A program made the position numbers and the translations under genes. Shown one piece after another: positions 8,913-17,662 of a stretch of DNA of 64,000 nt (position 1 is its first letter; every line of letters starts with the position of its first letter). Location of the stretch: NCBI RefSeq assembly GCF_003574425.1, contig NZ_KZ984540.1, positions 87,341 through 151,340 of the forward strand, written 5' to 3'. Source of the DNA: Cysteiniphilum halobium (GTDB taxonomy: Bacteria > Pseudomonadota > Gammaproteobacteria > Francisellales > Francisellaceae). The notes under the pieces are model-generated. The model was given only the letters and a program-made list of their open reading frames with translations, ran no database searches and was not told the origin of the DNA.

Positions 8913-9470
8913 ATGTTTTATGAAATGCGTCGTGGATTTATAGCAATGCTCTTTTTCACGATTATCTTAGGTATTTTTTATCCATTACTTATGACTGGTA
9001 TTGGTTTTGTCCTTGCTAAAGATCAAGCGCAGGGGTCATTGATTAAATACAATGGGCAGATTATCGGCTCAAGCCTGATTGGACAAAATTTTGCGGATAA
9101 TTTATTTCAATCTCGACCATCAGCAAATAACTATGATGGGCTTGCCTCAGGTGGTACGAGTATGGCACTTAATAATGTAAATTTAGTTAAAAGTGTACAG
9201 GCGCGAATCGAGGGTTTACAGCAAAAATATGGCAATAGCAAAATACCAGCTGATTTAGTATTTGCCTCAGGCAGTGGTTTAGATCCAGATATTTCATTGA
9301 TGGCAGCTAAGTATCAAGCGCCATATATCGCCAAGGTCAATCATTTATCGGTTGCTGAAGTTACTCAACTGATTGATGATAATACAGAGCATCATCTATT
9401 TAATCCAGCGACGGTTAATGTGCTTAAATTAAACTTAGCACTGCAAACATTTAAACAAAAGTTGGGTTAA
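8913..9470 (+). CDS. kdpC: K+-transporting ATPase subunit KdpC
   Basis: KdpC is the single-pass accessory subunit that raises the ATP affinity of KdpB. The N-terminal membrane helix (about residues 7-30) is followed by a periplasmic domain with QSRPSANNYDGLASGG, ASGSGLDPDIS and YQAPYIAKV, the family signatures. AGGAGA (8901-8906) directly abuts an ATG at 8907, so the in-frame ATG at 8913 is the better-spaced start (185 residues). Confidence 0.95.
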   Translation: MFYEMRRGFIAMLFFTIILGIFYPLLMTGIGFVLAKDQAQGSLIKYNGQIIGSSLIGQNFADNLFQSRPSANNYDGLASGGTSMALNNVNLVKSVQARIEGLQQKYGNSKIPADLVFASGSGLDPDISLMAAKYQAPYIAKVNHLSVAEVTQLIDDNTEHHLFNPATVNVLKLNLALQTFKQKLG

Positions 9471-9502
9471 ACTATTCCATATGCTGTTTAGGGGAAAATC
9501 CT

Positions 9503-12202
9503 ATGTCAAATGAGTACATCAAGCCTCATGGAAATCCCAAAGGTCACAAAGTCGATGCTTTGTTAAATCTTGCAAATAAGTCGGTAAAATCTAGGCGTGG
9601 GCGATTAAAGATTTTTTTAGGGGCTGCTCCTGGCGTGGGTAAAACCTATGCGATGTTGACGCGTGCCCAAGAACTCAAACACACAGGGCATGATGTGGCT
9701 ATCGGTTTGGTGGTAACACATGGACGCAAAGAGACGGAAGACCTAGTTAGCGGTCTTGAGCAAATTCCGCTAAAAGCAATATCTTATAAAGGCAAAGTAT
9801 TTAATGAGCTTGATGTTGATGCGATTATCCAGCGTAAGCCAGAAACGGTGATCATAGATGAATTGCCGCATAAAAATCTTGCAACGGAACGTAACAAAAA
9901 GCGCTATTTAGACATTATTGAAATTCTAGAAGCAGGGATTAATGTTTATACTGCGATTAATATCCAGCATATTGCAAGTCTCAGCCATGAAGTCGAGGAG
10001 ATTACTCAGGTAACGATTGAAGAAACTGTTCCTGATAGTTTTATTCAGTCTGCAGATGAGCTGATGATTGTTGATATCACGCCTGAAGAGCTTATTAAAC
10101 GCTTAAATGAGGGGCGTGTATATCATCATGAAATGGCAAAGCGTGCCTTATCACGCTATTTCCAATATACCAATCTTGCGATACTTAGAGATTATGCGCT
10201 ACGTTTAGCCGCTTCGCATGTTGGTGAAGATGTGCGCTCATATAAAAAGCTCTATGACCCATATGCTAATATTGCCGCATCCCCTTGTGTTCTAGTTTGT
10301 TGTGCTTATGATGCGTCAACGCCAAGGCTGCTTAGAAAAGGAAAACAGCTTGCCACGATCGCGAATGCGCGATTATTAGCGATATTTATCCACAATCCAC
10401 AAAAGCAACTATCGCGTGTTAAATTACGAGAAATTAGGCGTTATAAAACATTGGCACTTGAGTTGGGTTATCAATTAGAACATATCTCAGGTGGTAGTCT
10501 ATCAAAAGCGATTATTCGCTATGCTAATGATCACAATGTCACTGATATTGTAATTGGTAAATCAAAGCGTGCTAAGTGGCTGGATTGGTTGTTGGGTTCA
10601 GTTGTTTATGATGTTATTCGTCATAGTGAGCATAAGCAGGTTCATGTGGTCAGTACGCACAAAGCACGAGTTTCTGATCTTTTTTTACGATTCAAAGAAG
10701 CTAAACAAAGAGGCACTGCAACATGGCTGAATATAATTAAAGCCTTAGCAATTACATTTGTGGCAGGGCTTTTTATATTCTTTGGGATGAATTTTGTCGG
10801 TTTATCTGGGCAGTCGCTTATTTTGGTACTAGTTTTGATATTATGCGCTTATCGTTATGGACTTAAAGCGTCGATTGCTTCGTCAATTCTAAGCTTTGTG
10901 ATGTACATGTATATGTATTTGACCCCTAATTTTAAATTTACGATTGGTACCTTTTCGCAAGTGATCACCTTTATTATATTTATGTTGGTTGTGCTGGTCG
11001 TCAGTCAATTAACTGCGCGTATGCGTCACTCATTAAAGGCGTTACGTTCACGTGAAAAAACGTTATCAATGCTTTATAAATTTTCAAATGAAATTACGAT
11101 CAAGCAAAAAGATCAGTCATTTTATCAGCGATTTTTGGCAGCATTAGCACAATACTTTGATTATGAGTTTGCGTTTATCGTTGCTGATGATCACAAAGTA
11201 TATGAAATAATTCCTAATTCATGCCAATTCAGTGATAAAGAGCATGCAGCAATGCATTGGTGTTGGAGTAATAAAACAGCCTGTGGTAAAAGCACGCAAA
11301 CCTTCAGCGCATTACCGTGGTATTTTGAGCCATTAATTGTCGATGAGCGCATGCTTGGCATTATTGCTATTTGTGTGAAGTTTGAATATAAAGTTGAAGC
11401 TTTTTTATTTGATCAGATATTGATAAAAACGATGCTATCACATGTTGCCAATGCGTTGCTACAGCAGCGTTTATTGCAACAAGAACAGGAAGCTATGATT
11501 TTGAAAGAACAAGAGAAACTACAAAAAACACTCCTATCATCAGTGTCACACGATTTAAAGACACCGTTGGCATCAATCACGGGGGCGTTATCCAGTGTGT
11601 TAAGTTATGAGAAGATGTTTTCCAAAGAAGATAAAGCTGAGATGTTGGATCTTGCTTTAGAAGAAAGCAGGCGCTTAGATCAATATATCGATCATATTTT
11701 ACAGATGCTGAAGTTTAGCGCAGGTGTCACCATTAATAAGCAAAGCGTGCATCTAAACACATTAATCAATCAGGGGTTTGCTATTGCTGAAAAGCGCTTT
11801 GCAAGTCATCAGTTTGAGCTGCAATGCATGAATAAAGCACTTTTTATCAATGGGGACTCAATGTTGATAGATCAAGTTTTGACTAATCTTATTGCCAATG
11901 CCGTCAAGTTTAGTGCTGAAAATAGTAAGATCACAATACGTTTGAAGTTGGTGAGTGCTTGGGCAGTTATTGAAGTGAGTGATCAAGGTATTGGACTTAA
12001 GCCTGCAGAGTTGGAGAGTGTATTTTCAATTTTCCATCGACTCAAAAAATCAGATAGTTATACTAAAGGGCATGGACTTGGTCTTGCCATTTGTAAAGAT
12101 ATTATTAGCGCTCATCATGGTGAGATTTATGCTATCAGTGAAGGGACTAATAAAGGCAGTACATTTGTTGTTAAATTACCCATAGTGAATCCACATGAAT
12201 AA
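9503..12202 (+). CDS. kdpD: Sensor histidine kinase KdpD
   Basis: KdpD senses low K+ or osmotic stress and phosphorylates KdpE. The 899 residues contain, in order: the N-terminal KdpD domain with Walker A GAAPGVGKT (residues 40-48) and IIDELPHKN; a universal-stress-protein-like domain (about 260-370); four membrane helices (about 410-510); a GAF-like region; and a histidine kinase with SVSHDLKTPL (H683), N-box NLIANAVKFS, DQGIGL and GHGLGLAI. The architecture is complete. The 3' end overlaps kdpE by 8 nt. Confidence 0.97.
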   Translation: MSNEYIKPHGNPKGHKVDALLNLANKSVKSRRGRLKIFLGAAPGVGKTYAMLTRAQELKHTGHDVAIGLVVTHGRKETEDLVSGLEQIPLKAISYKGKVFNELDVDAIIQRKPETVIIDELPHKNLATERNKKRYLDIIEILEAGINVYTAINIQHIASLSHEVEEITQVTIEETVPDSFIQSADELMIVDITPEELIKRLNEGRVYHHEMAKRALSRYFQYTNLAILRDYALRLAASHVGEDVRSYKKLYDPYANIAASPCVLVCCAYDASTPRLLRKGKQLATIANARLLAIFIHNPQKQLSRVKLREIRRYKTLALELGYQLEHISGGSLSKAIIRYANDHNVTDIVIGKSKRAKWLDWLLGSVVYDVIRHSEHKQVHVVSTHKARVSDLFLRFKEAKQRGTATWLNIIKALAITFVAGLFIFFGMNFVGLSGQSLILVLVLILCAYRYGLKASIASSILSFVMYMYMYLTPNFKFTIGTFSQVITFIIFMLVVLVVSQLTARMRHSLKALRSREKTLSMLYKFSNEITIKQKDQSFYQRFLAALAQYFDYEFAFIVADDHKVYEIIPNSCQFSDKEHAAMHWCWSNKTACGKSTQTFSALPWYFEPLIVDERMLGIIAICVKFEYKVEAFLFDQILIKTMLSHVANALLQQRLLQQEQEAMILKEQEKLQKTLLSSVSHDLKTPLASITGALSSVLSYEKMFSKEDKAEMLDLALEESRRLDQYIDHILQMLKFSAGVTINKQSVHLNTLINQGFAIAEKRFASHQFELQCMNKALFINGDSMLIDQVLTNLIANAVKFSAENSKITIRLKLVSAWAVIEVSDQGIGLKPAELESVFSIFHRLKKSDSYTKGHGLGLAICKDIISAHHGEIYAISEGTNKGSTFVVKLPIVNPHE

Positions 12203-12899
12203 GAAAATATTATTGATTGATGATGAAGCACAAATTCGTAAATTCTTAAAAAAGACCTTACTAGTGCTGGGTTATGATGTGTATGATGCAGTGAGTGCTG
12301 AGCATGCCACAGATGTTTTAAACCAACAACATCCTGATCTTATTTTATTAGATTTAGGGTTGCCTGATCAGGATGGCCAAAACTGGTTGGCAAATCTAAG
12401 GGTTAAGCACATGCATGTGCCGGTAATTGTCGTATCTGCTAGAAGTGATAGTGATGAAGTGGTCAAAGCACTTGAGAATGGTGCCAATGATTATGTTAGA
12501 AAACCGTTTGATATGCCTGAGCTAGTTGCACGTATTAAGCGCAACCTTGATCTTATCGACTCTTTTAAAACAGAAGGTAAAAAATCAGAGGCTGTTTATC
12601 AATTTGAAAATATGCGTGTTAATATCGCCGATCATCGTGTGATGATCAATGATGAAGTGATTCACCTATCGAAAAAAGAGTTTCTATTATTGAGTGTGTT
12701 TTGCCAGAATGCTGGAAAATTATTGACGCAAAATCAAATCTTGCAGCAGATATGGGGTGAGTATTTTGCCGATGAGGTACAGTATTTGCGTATCTATGTC
12801 GGACAATTACGGAAAAAGCTCGCCGCCTGCACTAAGCAGCCATTAATTACCACAGAGTCAGGGGTGGGTTATCGCTTTACCAAAGCAGATGTTTGTTAA
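12195..12899 (+). CDS. kdpE: Response regulator KdpE
   Basis: An OmpR/PhoB-type regulator of 234 residues. The receiver domain has acidic residues DD (9-10), phospho-acceptor D53 in ILLDLGLPD, and K in YVRKPFD. The C-terminal winged helix carries LLTQNQILQQIWG and YLRIYVGQLRKKL. Its 8-nt overlap with kdpD implies translational coupling. The expected targets are the kdpFABC promoter and possibly the unit itself. Confidence 0.96.
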   Translation: MNKKILLIDDEAQIRKFLKKTLLVLGYDVYDAVSAEHATDVLNQQHPDLILLDLGLPDQDGQNWLANLRVKHMHVPVIVVSARSDSDEVVKALENGANDYVRKPFDMPELVARIKRNLDLIDSFKTEGKKSEAVYQFENMRVNIADHRVMINDEVIHLSKKEFLLLSVFCQNAGKLLTQNQILQQIWGEYFADEVQYLRIYVGQLRKKLAACTKQPLITTESGVGYRFTKADVC

Positions 12900-12934
12900 T
12901 ACGTAAAATATAAATGGAACAGCTATAGTTTGAC

Positions 12935-13450
12935 TTATAACATCTTTTTAACAATCCCATCTTTAGCAATATACTTATGATAGAGTGCCGCTAAAATATG
13001 CAGCACAACAAGTGCCAGTAGGATGTAGGCAACCCAAGGATGCCAGCTGAAGATTTCACGACCAAGCTCTGGATTTCGTGGTAACAATATAGGCACATTA
13101 AACCAATAGAAAAATTGCCATTGACTTTGGAATAACTGCGAAGCAATAAGTCCTGTCATTGCCATGCAAAACACACAAAGATAAAGACCGATGTGTACAA
13201 GTTTGGCTACAAAAATATGTAAAGGTGACATGGCTTTTGGGTAAGGGATTTTCTTTGATAATAAACGGGTAATGAGTAGCAGAATAATCAATATGGCTAA
13301 AGATAAACCAATCGATTTATGTATGGTCATAAAAAATGCGCCATTGAGTTTAGCAAACAAACCATCAAAGAAAAAACCAATAAATAATTGTAAGATTACA
13401 CCAATAGCAATCAGTAAGTGAAACAGCCGTATTAGAAAATTATATTTCAT
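12935..13450 (-). CDS. Cytochrome b561 family protein
   Basis: This 171-residue protein has four predicted membrane helices and conserved histidines in RLFHLLIA, TIHKSIGLSL, KLVHIGLYL and VLHILAALYHKY, the pattern of diheme bacterial cytochrome b561 (CybB/YceJ family). Members pass electrons between quinol and partner proteins, and some are superoxide:ubiquinone oxidoreductases. The specific partner cannot be told from here. AAGGA lies upstream of the ATG at 13448-13450. It is convergent with kdpE and divergent from the next gene. Confidence 0.88.
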   Translation of the reverse strand: MKYNFLIRLFHLLIAIGVILQLFIGFFFDGLFAKLNGAFFMTIHKSIGLSLAILIILLLITRLLSKKIPYPKAMSPLHIFVAKLVHIGLYLCVFCMAMTGLIASQLFQSQWQFFYWFNVPILLPRNPELGREIFSWHPWVAYILLALVVLHILAALYHKYIAKDGIVKKML

Positions 13451-13596
13451 TTTTTTAAAATCCTTATCAAGTCATTTTCCTAATTTGTATTGCTGTAGTA
13501 TAAACAAAAAATCATAAATCACCATCAACTGCTAGGCGATGCTCGAAATAATTTCTATACTTAGCATTGGCATTGATAAATAAGGACTAAGCTGCA

Positions 13597-14388
13597 ATGA
13601 AAAAGTTATTTGGTTCATTAAATAATAAAGCATCAGATCAAGCGTCTGATTCAAAGATAGAAGATGATGCGTTTGATACTGAAGTATCAAATCAGAAAAA
13701 GGGCAAAACGCCACTAACAAAACAGCAAAAGCTAATGGTGTTAGGTGGTGTAGGTATTGCGTGTATATTGGTATTTCAATTGTTTATCATCAGTAATCAA
13801 AAAGAAATCCAAGCACATCAAAAAGTGCTGCAGTCTCATATCGAGGAGCAAGCAGGTACCATTAGAAATACCCTATCAAACATTATTCATACGGAAGCTG
13901 AGCAGGTGCGAAAGTCTGCTGATGTCAAAATTGCTGAGCTAAAGCAGATGGTTTTAAACAGCAATACTGAAGCGGTAACACAGTTACAGCAAATACAAAT
14001 GAAAATAGATGAAATTCAAAAGCAGACCAAAAGCTTAGATAAAGTCAGTGATAATTTGGTAAAACAATTTTCAGCTAAGTTGGCACAAGTAAGTGCCAAC
14101 AATGCATCAAATGATAAAAGCGTTAATATACAACCGATCATCACAATGCCGAAAACGGCAGATAAAACAGCAACAAATTATAAAATTTATTCTGCTAATA
14201 GCTATGGCTTAGTACTGCAAGCAAGCAATGGTACGTTCACTATTGCCAATATTGGCAAAGTGTTACCTGGCTTAGGTGAAATCACGTCAATAACTGCAAA
14301 TGAAGTCATTGCTGGTGATTATAGAATTATCAGTGATCCAAAGGGGTTTAAACTGGATGAATCAGCCGCCATTTCGGCATACCAATAA
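13597..14388 (+). CDS. Inner-membrane coiled-coil protein with DotF/IcmG-like layout
   Basis: The 263-residue product has an acidic, charged cytoplasmic N-terminus (about 1-46), one membrane helix (LMVLGGVGIACILVFQLFII, about 46-66), a long coiled coil (about 70-170), and a small C-terminal beta-rich domain (YKIYSANSYGLVLQASNGTF, then GKVLPGLGEI). This layout, the length, and the 'SNG...V-PG-G' tail resemble DotF/IcmG of Dot/Icm type IVB secretion systems (269 residues in Legionella, from memory). No other dot/icm gene is in the window. AAGGAC lies 12 nt before the ATG. The similarity is from recall, so homology is tentative. Confidence 0.55.
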   Translation: MKKLFGSLNNKASDQASDSKIEDDAFDTEVSNQKKGKTPLTKQQKLMVLGGVGIACILVFQLFIISNQKEIQAHQKVLQSHIEEQAGTIRNTLSNIIHTEAEQVRKSADVKIAELKQMVLNSNTEAVTQLQQIQMKIDEIQKQTKSLDKVSDNLVKQFSAKLAQVSANNASNDKSVNIQPIITMPKTADKTATNYKIYSANSYGLVLQASNGTFTIANIGKVLPGLGEITSITANEVIAGDYRIISDPKGFKLDESAAISAYQ

Positions 14389-14442
14389 TGACTATTTATC
14401 ATAAAGATGTCGTGCACAGTGTAATCTTATAGAGACATAAAG

Positions 14443-15276
14443 ATGGAGCTTATTGTATTTGAACTTGTTGTTATAGCTGCTTCAATGTTTGCCGGAGTTC
14501 TTGGTGCATTGGCTGGTCTTGGTGGTGGCGTGATAATCACGCCATTTTTGGTGCTAGGATTTGGTATTGATATTCGTTACGCAATGGGAGCGGCATTAAC
14601 ATCGGTGATTGCCACTTCGTCAGGGGCAGCGATTTCCTATCTTAAGGATGGGATAAGCAATATCCGTATTAGTATGTTTTTGTCAGTAGCAACAACGATC
14701 GGTGCGATCTGTGGTGCAAGCCTTGCTGTCGTCATAAATAAAGATATATTGTCACTTATTTTTGGTATTATGCTACTTTTAAACATTATGATTTCATTGT
14801 TGAACAAGCCAAAAAATGCAGTCATTGAATCCAGTAAACTTGCACAAAAATTACAACTTCCAGATACTTATCAAATAAAAGACAAAATAGCATCTTATGC
14901 AGTGGTTGGTGTAATTCCTGGGTTTGTCGTTATGTGGATTGCTGGTGTATTATCAGGACTTTTAGGAATTGGTTCAGGTGCTTTTAAAGTCTTGGGAATG
15001 GATCAAATTATGAAAATCCCTTTTAAAGTGACCACCGCGACCAGTAATTTTATGATTGGCATTACAGCCGCGGCAAGTGTTGGTATTTATCTTAAAGCCG
15101 GCTATATCGAACCATTATTTGCAGCTCCGGTTGCATTAGGTGTTTTCGTAGGGGCATTTTTGGGTGCCAAGCTATTGCCTATTATTCCAGTGAAAACCTT
15201 AAAGACAGTATTTTTGGTACTGATTGCTATTATTGGTGTGCAAATGATCTTAAATGGCTTAGGGGTTCGCTTATGA
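14443..15276 (+). CDS. TauE/SafE family membrane exporter
   Basis: A 277-residue membrane protein of the TauE/SafE (DUF81) family, with about eight helices and the duplicated glycine-rich motif: GALAGLGGGVIITP near residue 25 and GVLSGLLGIGSGAFKV near 170. Family members export sulfite, sulfoacetate or other small anions. The substrate here is unknown. Its stop overlaps the next gene (ATGA), which encodes a DUF1634 protein, a pairing common for this family. Confidence 0.88.
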   Translation: MELIVFELVVIAASMFAGVLGALAGLGGGVIITPFLVLGFGIDIRYAMGAALTSVIATSSGAAISYLKDGISNIRISMFLSVATTIGAICGASLAVVINKDILSLIFGIMLLLNIMISLLNKPKNAVIESSKLAQKLQLPDTYQIKDKIASYAVVGVIPGFVVMWIAGVLSGLLGIGSGAFKVLGMDQIMKIPFKVTTATSNFMIGITAAASVGIYLKAGYIEPLFAAPVALGVFVGAFLGAKLLPIIPVKTLKTVFLVLIAIIGVQMILNGLGVRL

Positions 15277-15662
15277 CAGAAAATACAAATAAGTCGAAAA
15301 AAACGCAGTCAGCCATGATTGTCATGGTGATGATGGTGTCGATTATTATTTCTATCGCAGTGGTTTTTGTTGCTGAAGTGCTCTATCTTATTAATCATGA
15401 TGGAATTATGCATTTATCTCATGTTTTCCACGGTGAGCCTAAACACTTAGAAGATATCAATTTAATTATCTCAACAGCATTTCACGGTAGTCTTAAATCA
15501 TTATTGCAATTAGGTGTATTACTTATTTTAATCAACCCTATCGTACGTGTCGCAATTACCGCTTATAGCTTTAAGCGCGAGCACAATAAGTGCTATGTTG
15601 TAATTAGTTTAATTGTGTTGATAGTGTTATTAATTAGCTTTTTTAGCCCGGATTTTATATAG
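15273..15662 (+). CDS. DUF1634 family membrane protein
   Basis: A 129-residue protein with three predicted membrane helices. The central GVLLILINPIVRVAITAYSF matches the conserved helix of DUF1634. It overlaps the TauE/SafE gene by 4 bp and is presumably its accessory subunit. The biochemical role of the family is not established. Confidence 0.8.
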   Translation: MTENTNKSKKTQSAMIVMVMMVSIIISIAVVFVAEVLYLINHDGIMHLSHVFHGEPKHLEDINLIISTAFHGSLKSLLQLGVLLILINPIVRVAITAYSFKREHNKCYVVISLIVLIVLLISFFSPDFI

Positions 15663-15694
15663 TCTTTATCATTGCCAAAAGCATGGAGGAAAAT

Positions 15695-16555
15695 GTGCTG
15701 CAACACACGATTAATAACAATATTGAAATTCAAGGTATTGGCTTGCATTCAGGGGTTAATGTGAATATGCGCCTGTTACCTGCAGATGTTGATCAGGGAA
15801 TTGTTTTTCGTCGTACTGATTTAGCAGTAGTGCATGATATTAAAATTACACCGTTTAATATCACTGAAGCAGTAATGTGTACATTGCTTGTCTCTCCTGA
15901 TGATAAAACCATAACTGTCTCAACGATTGAACATTTGATGTCGGCTTTATGCATGTTTGAGATTGATAATGTGGTAATTGAAATCGATGCGCCAGAGTTA
16001 CCGGTAATGGATGGTAGTAGTATTAGCTTTGTTCAAGAGTTGCAAAAAACAGGTGTTAAAGCACAAGATAAAAAACGTCAAGTTATCAAGGTGTTAAAGC
16101 CCATACGCGTAAGCGAAGAGGATAAGTTTGCAGAGATTTTGCCCTGTAAACAGACAAGCTATCGCTTTGAAATTAAATGGGATCACCCAGTGATTGCAGC
16201 AACTCCTCTTGTTGTTGAGTTTTCAGGTGATAAACATGAGTATATAGAATATGTTGCCAAAGCACGTACCTTTGGTTTTGTTGAACAGCTTGATTATTTG
16301 CATGCGAATCATCTAGCAAAAGGTGCCTCGCTTGATAATGCCGTAGGTATCACCAATGAAGGCATAGCAAATCCTGAAGGCCTAAGATACCCAGATGAGT
16401 TTGTTAAACATAAACTGCTTGATGCAATTGGTGATTTTTATGTTGGTGGTGCTATTTTGGGACATTTTAATTGTTATAAATCAGGACATACTTTAAATAA
16501 CAAACTTTTAAGAGCTTTATTTGCAGATAAAAGTGCATGGAAGCTGCTTAATTAA
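15695..16555 (+). CDS. lpxC: UDP-3-O-acyl-N-acetylglucosamine deacetylase LpxC
   Basis: LpxC is the zinc-dependent deacetylase catalysing the committed step of lipid A synthesis. Signature motifs are GIGLHSG, STIEHLMSAL (zinc histidine), VMDGSS, HKLLDAIGD and SGHTLNNKL. I prefer the GTG at 15695 (286 residues), which follows GGAGGA (15685-15690) at normal spacing and aligns with the E. coli N-terminus. An in-frame ATG at 15683 would overlap that ribosome-binding site. In many relatives lpxC ends the dcw cluster after ftsZ; here it follows the TauE/DUF1634 pair. Confidence 0.95.
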   Translation: MLQHTINNNIEIQGIGLHSGVNVNMRLLPADVDQGIVFRRTDLAVVHDIKITPFNITEAVMCTLLVSPDDKTITVSTIEHLMSALCMFEIDNVVIEIDAPELPVMDGSSISFVQELQKTGVKAQDKKRQVIKVLKPIRVSEEDKFAEILPCKQTSYRFEIKWDHPVIAATPLVVEFSGDKHEYIEYVAKARTFGFVEQLDYLHANHLAKGASLDNAVGITNEGIANPEGLRYPDEFVKHKLLDAIGDFYVGGAILGHFNCYKSGHTLNNKLLRALFADKSAWKLLN

Positions 16556-16782
16556 TCAGTCTGTAGAATAAACGCAATGAATATAAGCTCTGTTATGTTG
16601 AATATCTCTATGTTTTTAAAGCGGTTATTGCGTTAAATTTAGTTTTGGAAGTGGCTAAATTGCTTAATATAATCAATCAACTGTAAGTGTAGTATTCAGA
16701 ATCATTTAGAAAAATTGATTATTATATTTCACTCTCAGGATGAGAATTGTGTGGTGATTGTCAAAGACTTGTAATTATTTGG

Positions 16783-17283
16783 TTATATCGTTTTAAAGAA
16801 ATTTTCTAATTGATCATAATCCTCTGGAGATATAATCTCCATCATCCTTGCTCTTCTGGGACTTAAAGTAATGAGCTTTGCAGTAGATGAAACATATATC
16901 TTATCTTGATTATCTAGAATTTCTGACTCAACAATTATGGATTTATTTTGTTCATCAATTATCTTTCCTGTTACTGTGTATTCATCTGACATAACAATAG
17001 GTGCATGATATTTAATCTCAAATGTAGATGTTACACACATCATTTTTTTTGAAAACATAACTATCCAGCCAGAAATTTCATCTAAGATGGTAGCTGAAAT
17101 TCCGCCGTGTATTATTTTACCCCAGCTAACATGATGAGGATTCGGTTTGTAAAAACTAAACATTTTTCTGTTTGAGTCTAAATAAAATTCCAATTTCAAG
17201 CCTAAGTGATTGTTTGGACTACAACCAAAACAAGCTCTTTCTAAGGGAAAATTAACTTTAGTAAGATCTGATTTCTTAATCAT
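16783..17283 (-). CDS. PaaI-type hotdog-fold thioesterase
   Basis: The 166-residue protein has a single hotdog domain. CFGCSPNNHLGLKLEF near the N-terminus and IIHGGISATILDEISGW are typical of the PaaI/YiiD-like acyl-CoA thioesterase group, with the HGG...DE residues at the active site. It is monocistronic. The upstream and downstream gaps are AT-rich without clear terminators. The substrate is unknown. Confidence 0.8.
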   Translation of the reverse strand: MIKKSDLTKVNFPLERACFGCSPNNHLGLKLEFYLDSNRKMFSFYKPNPHHVSWGKIIHGGISATILDEISGWIVMFSKKMMCVTSTFEIKYHAPIVMSDEYTVTGKIIDEQNKSIIVESEILDNQDKIYVSSTAKLITLSPRRARMMEIISPEDYDQLENFFKTI

Positions 17284-17644
17284 TAATGAGATTTCCTATT
17301 CGAAAAATTTGACTGTTTTCAACCGATAAATTCAAAGAGTCTGTGTGTTTTATTTTTCCCTGACCCATATCATTAGTTATTGTATTACACTTGATAATTT
17401 CATTTGCCTGTATTGTACATTAGTTTATGTTGAAATCAACGTTGTGACCTCATATAGGCCAAGTATAATAAAAGAACTTGATAGGAGTGTTTAGATATTC
17501 ACTTATTCACTTGAAAATTTACTCAAATGACATCATTTGCATCAACGCTAAAGCAGTATATCTAGTGCTAACTTTGATTTTAAGGAGAAAATGAAAATGA
17601 GCAGAAATAGCACAGTACAACGTAGTTTTTTTGGTTCACAGAAC
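17284..17644. other. 361-bp gap with a plus-strand promoter and a short ORF
   Basis: The region between the thioesterase gene and the 3' end of ydiJ is AT-rich. On the plus strand it holds a good sigma70-like promoter (17442-17469) and the start of a 23-codon ORF with a strong ribosome-binding site (17591-17662), listed separately. Nothing else is recognisable. Confidence 0.6.
17442..17469 (+). promoter_or_regulatory. Sigma70-like promoter facing ydiJ
   Basis: TTGTGA (17442-17447) and TATAAT (17464-17469) are separated by 16 bp. The predicted start, near 17476, would give a leader of about 115 nt before the short ORF at 17591. It points into the 3' end of ydiJ, so the transcript would be antisense to that gene. 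Confidence 0.45.
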
Positions 17645-17662
17645 CTAATTGATCAATTCTAG
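17591..17662 (+). CDS. Short 23-codon ORF with a strong ribosome-binding site
   Basis: ATG at 17591 is preceded by TAAGGAGAAA, one of the best ribosome-binding sites in the window. The peptide begins MKMSRNSTVQRSFFGS and ends NLIDQF at a TAG inside the ydiJ 3' end. It has no recognisable motif. It may be a leader peptide, a small protein, or the leftover 5' end of a gene whose body has been lost. Confidence 0.35.
   Translation: MKMSRNSTVQRSFFGSQNLIDQF

Noticed and set aside
17633..17645. GGTTCACAGAACC hairpin at the end of ydiJ as a terminator
   Set aside because: The T-run lies on the wrong side of the stem for either strand, and the stem is only five pairs.
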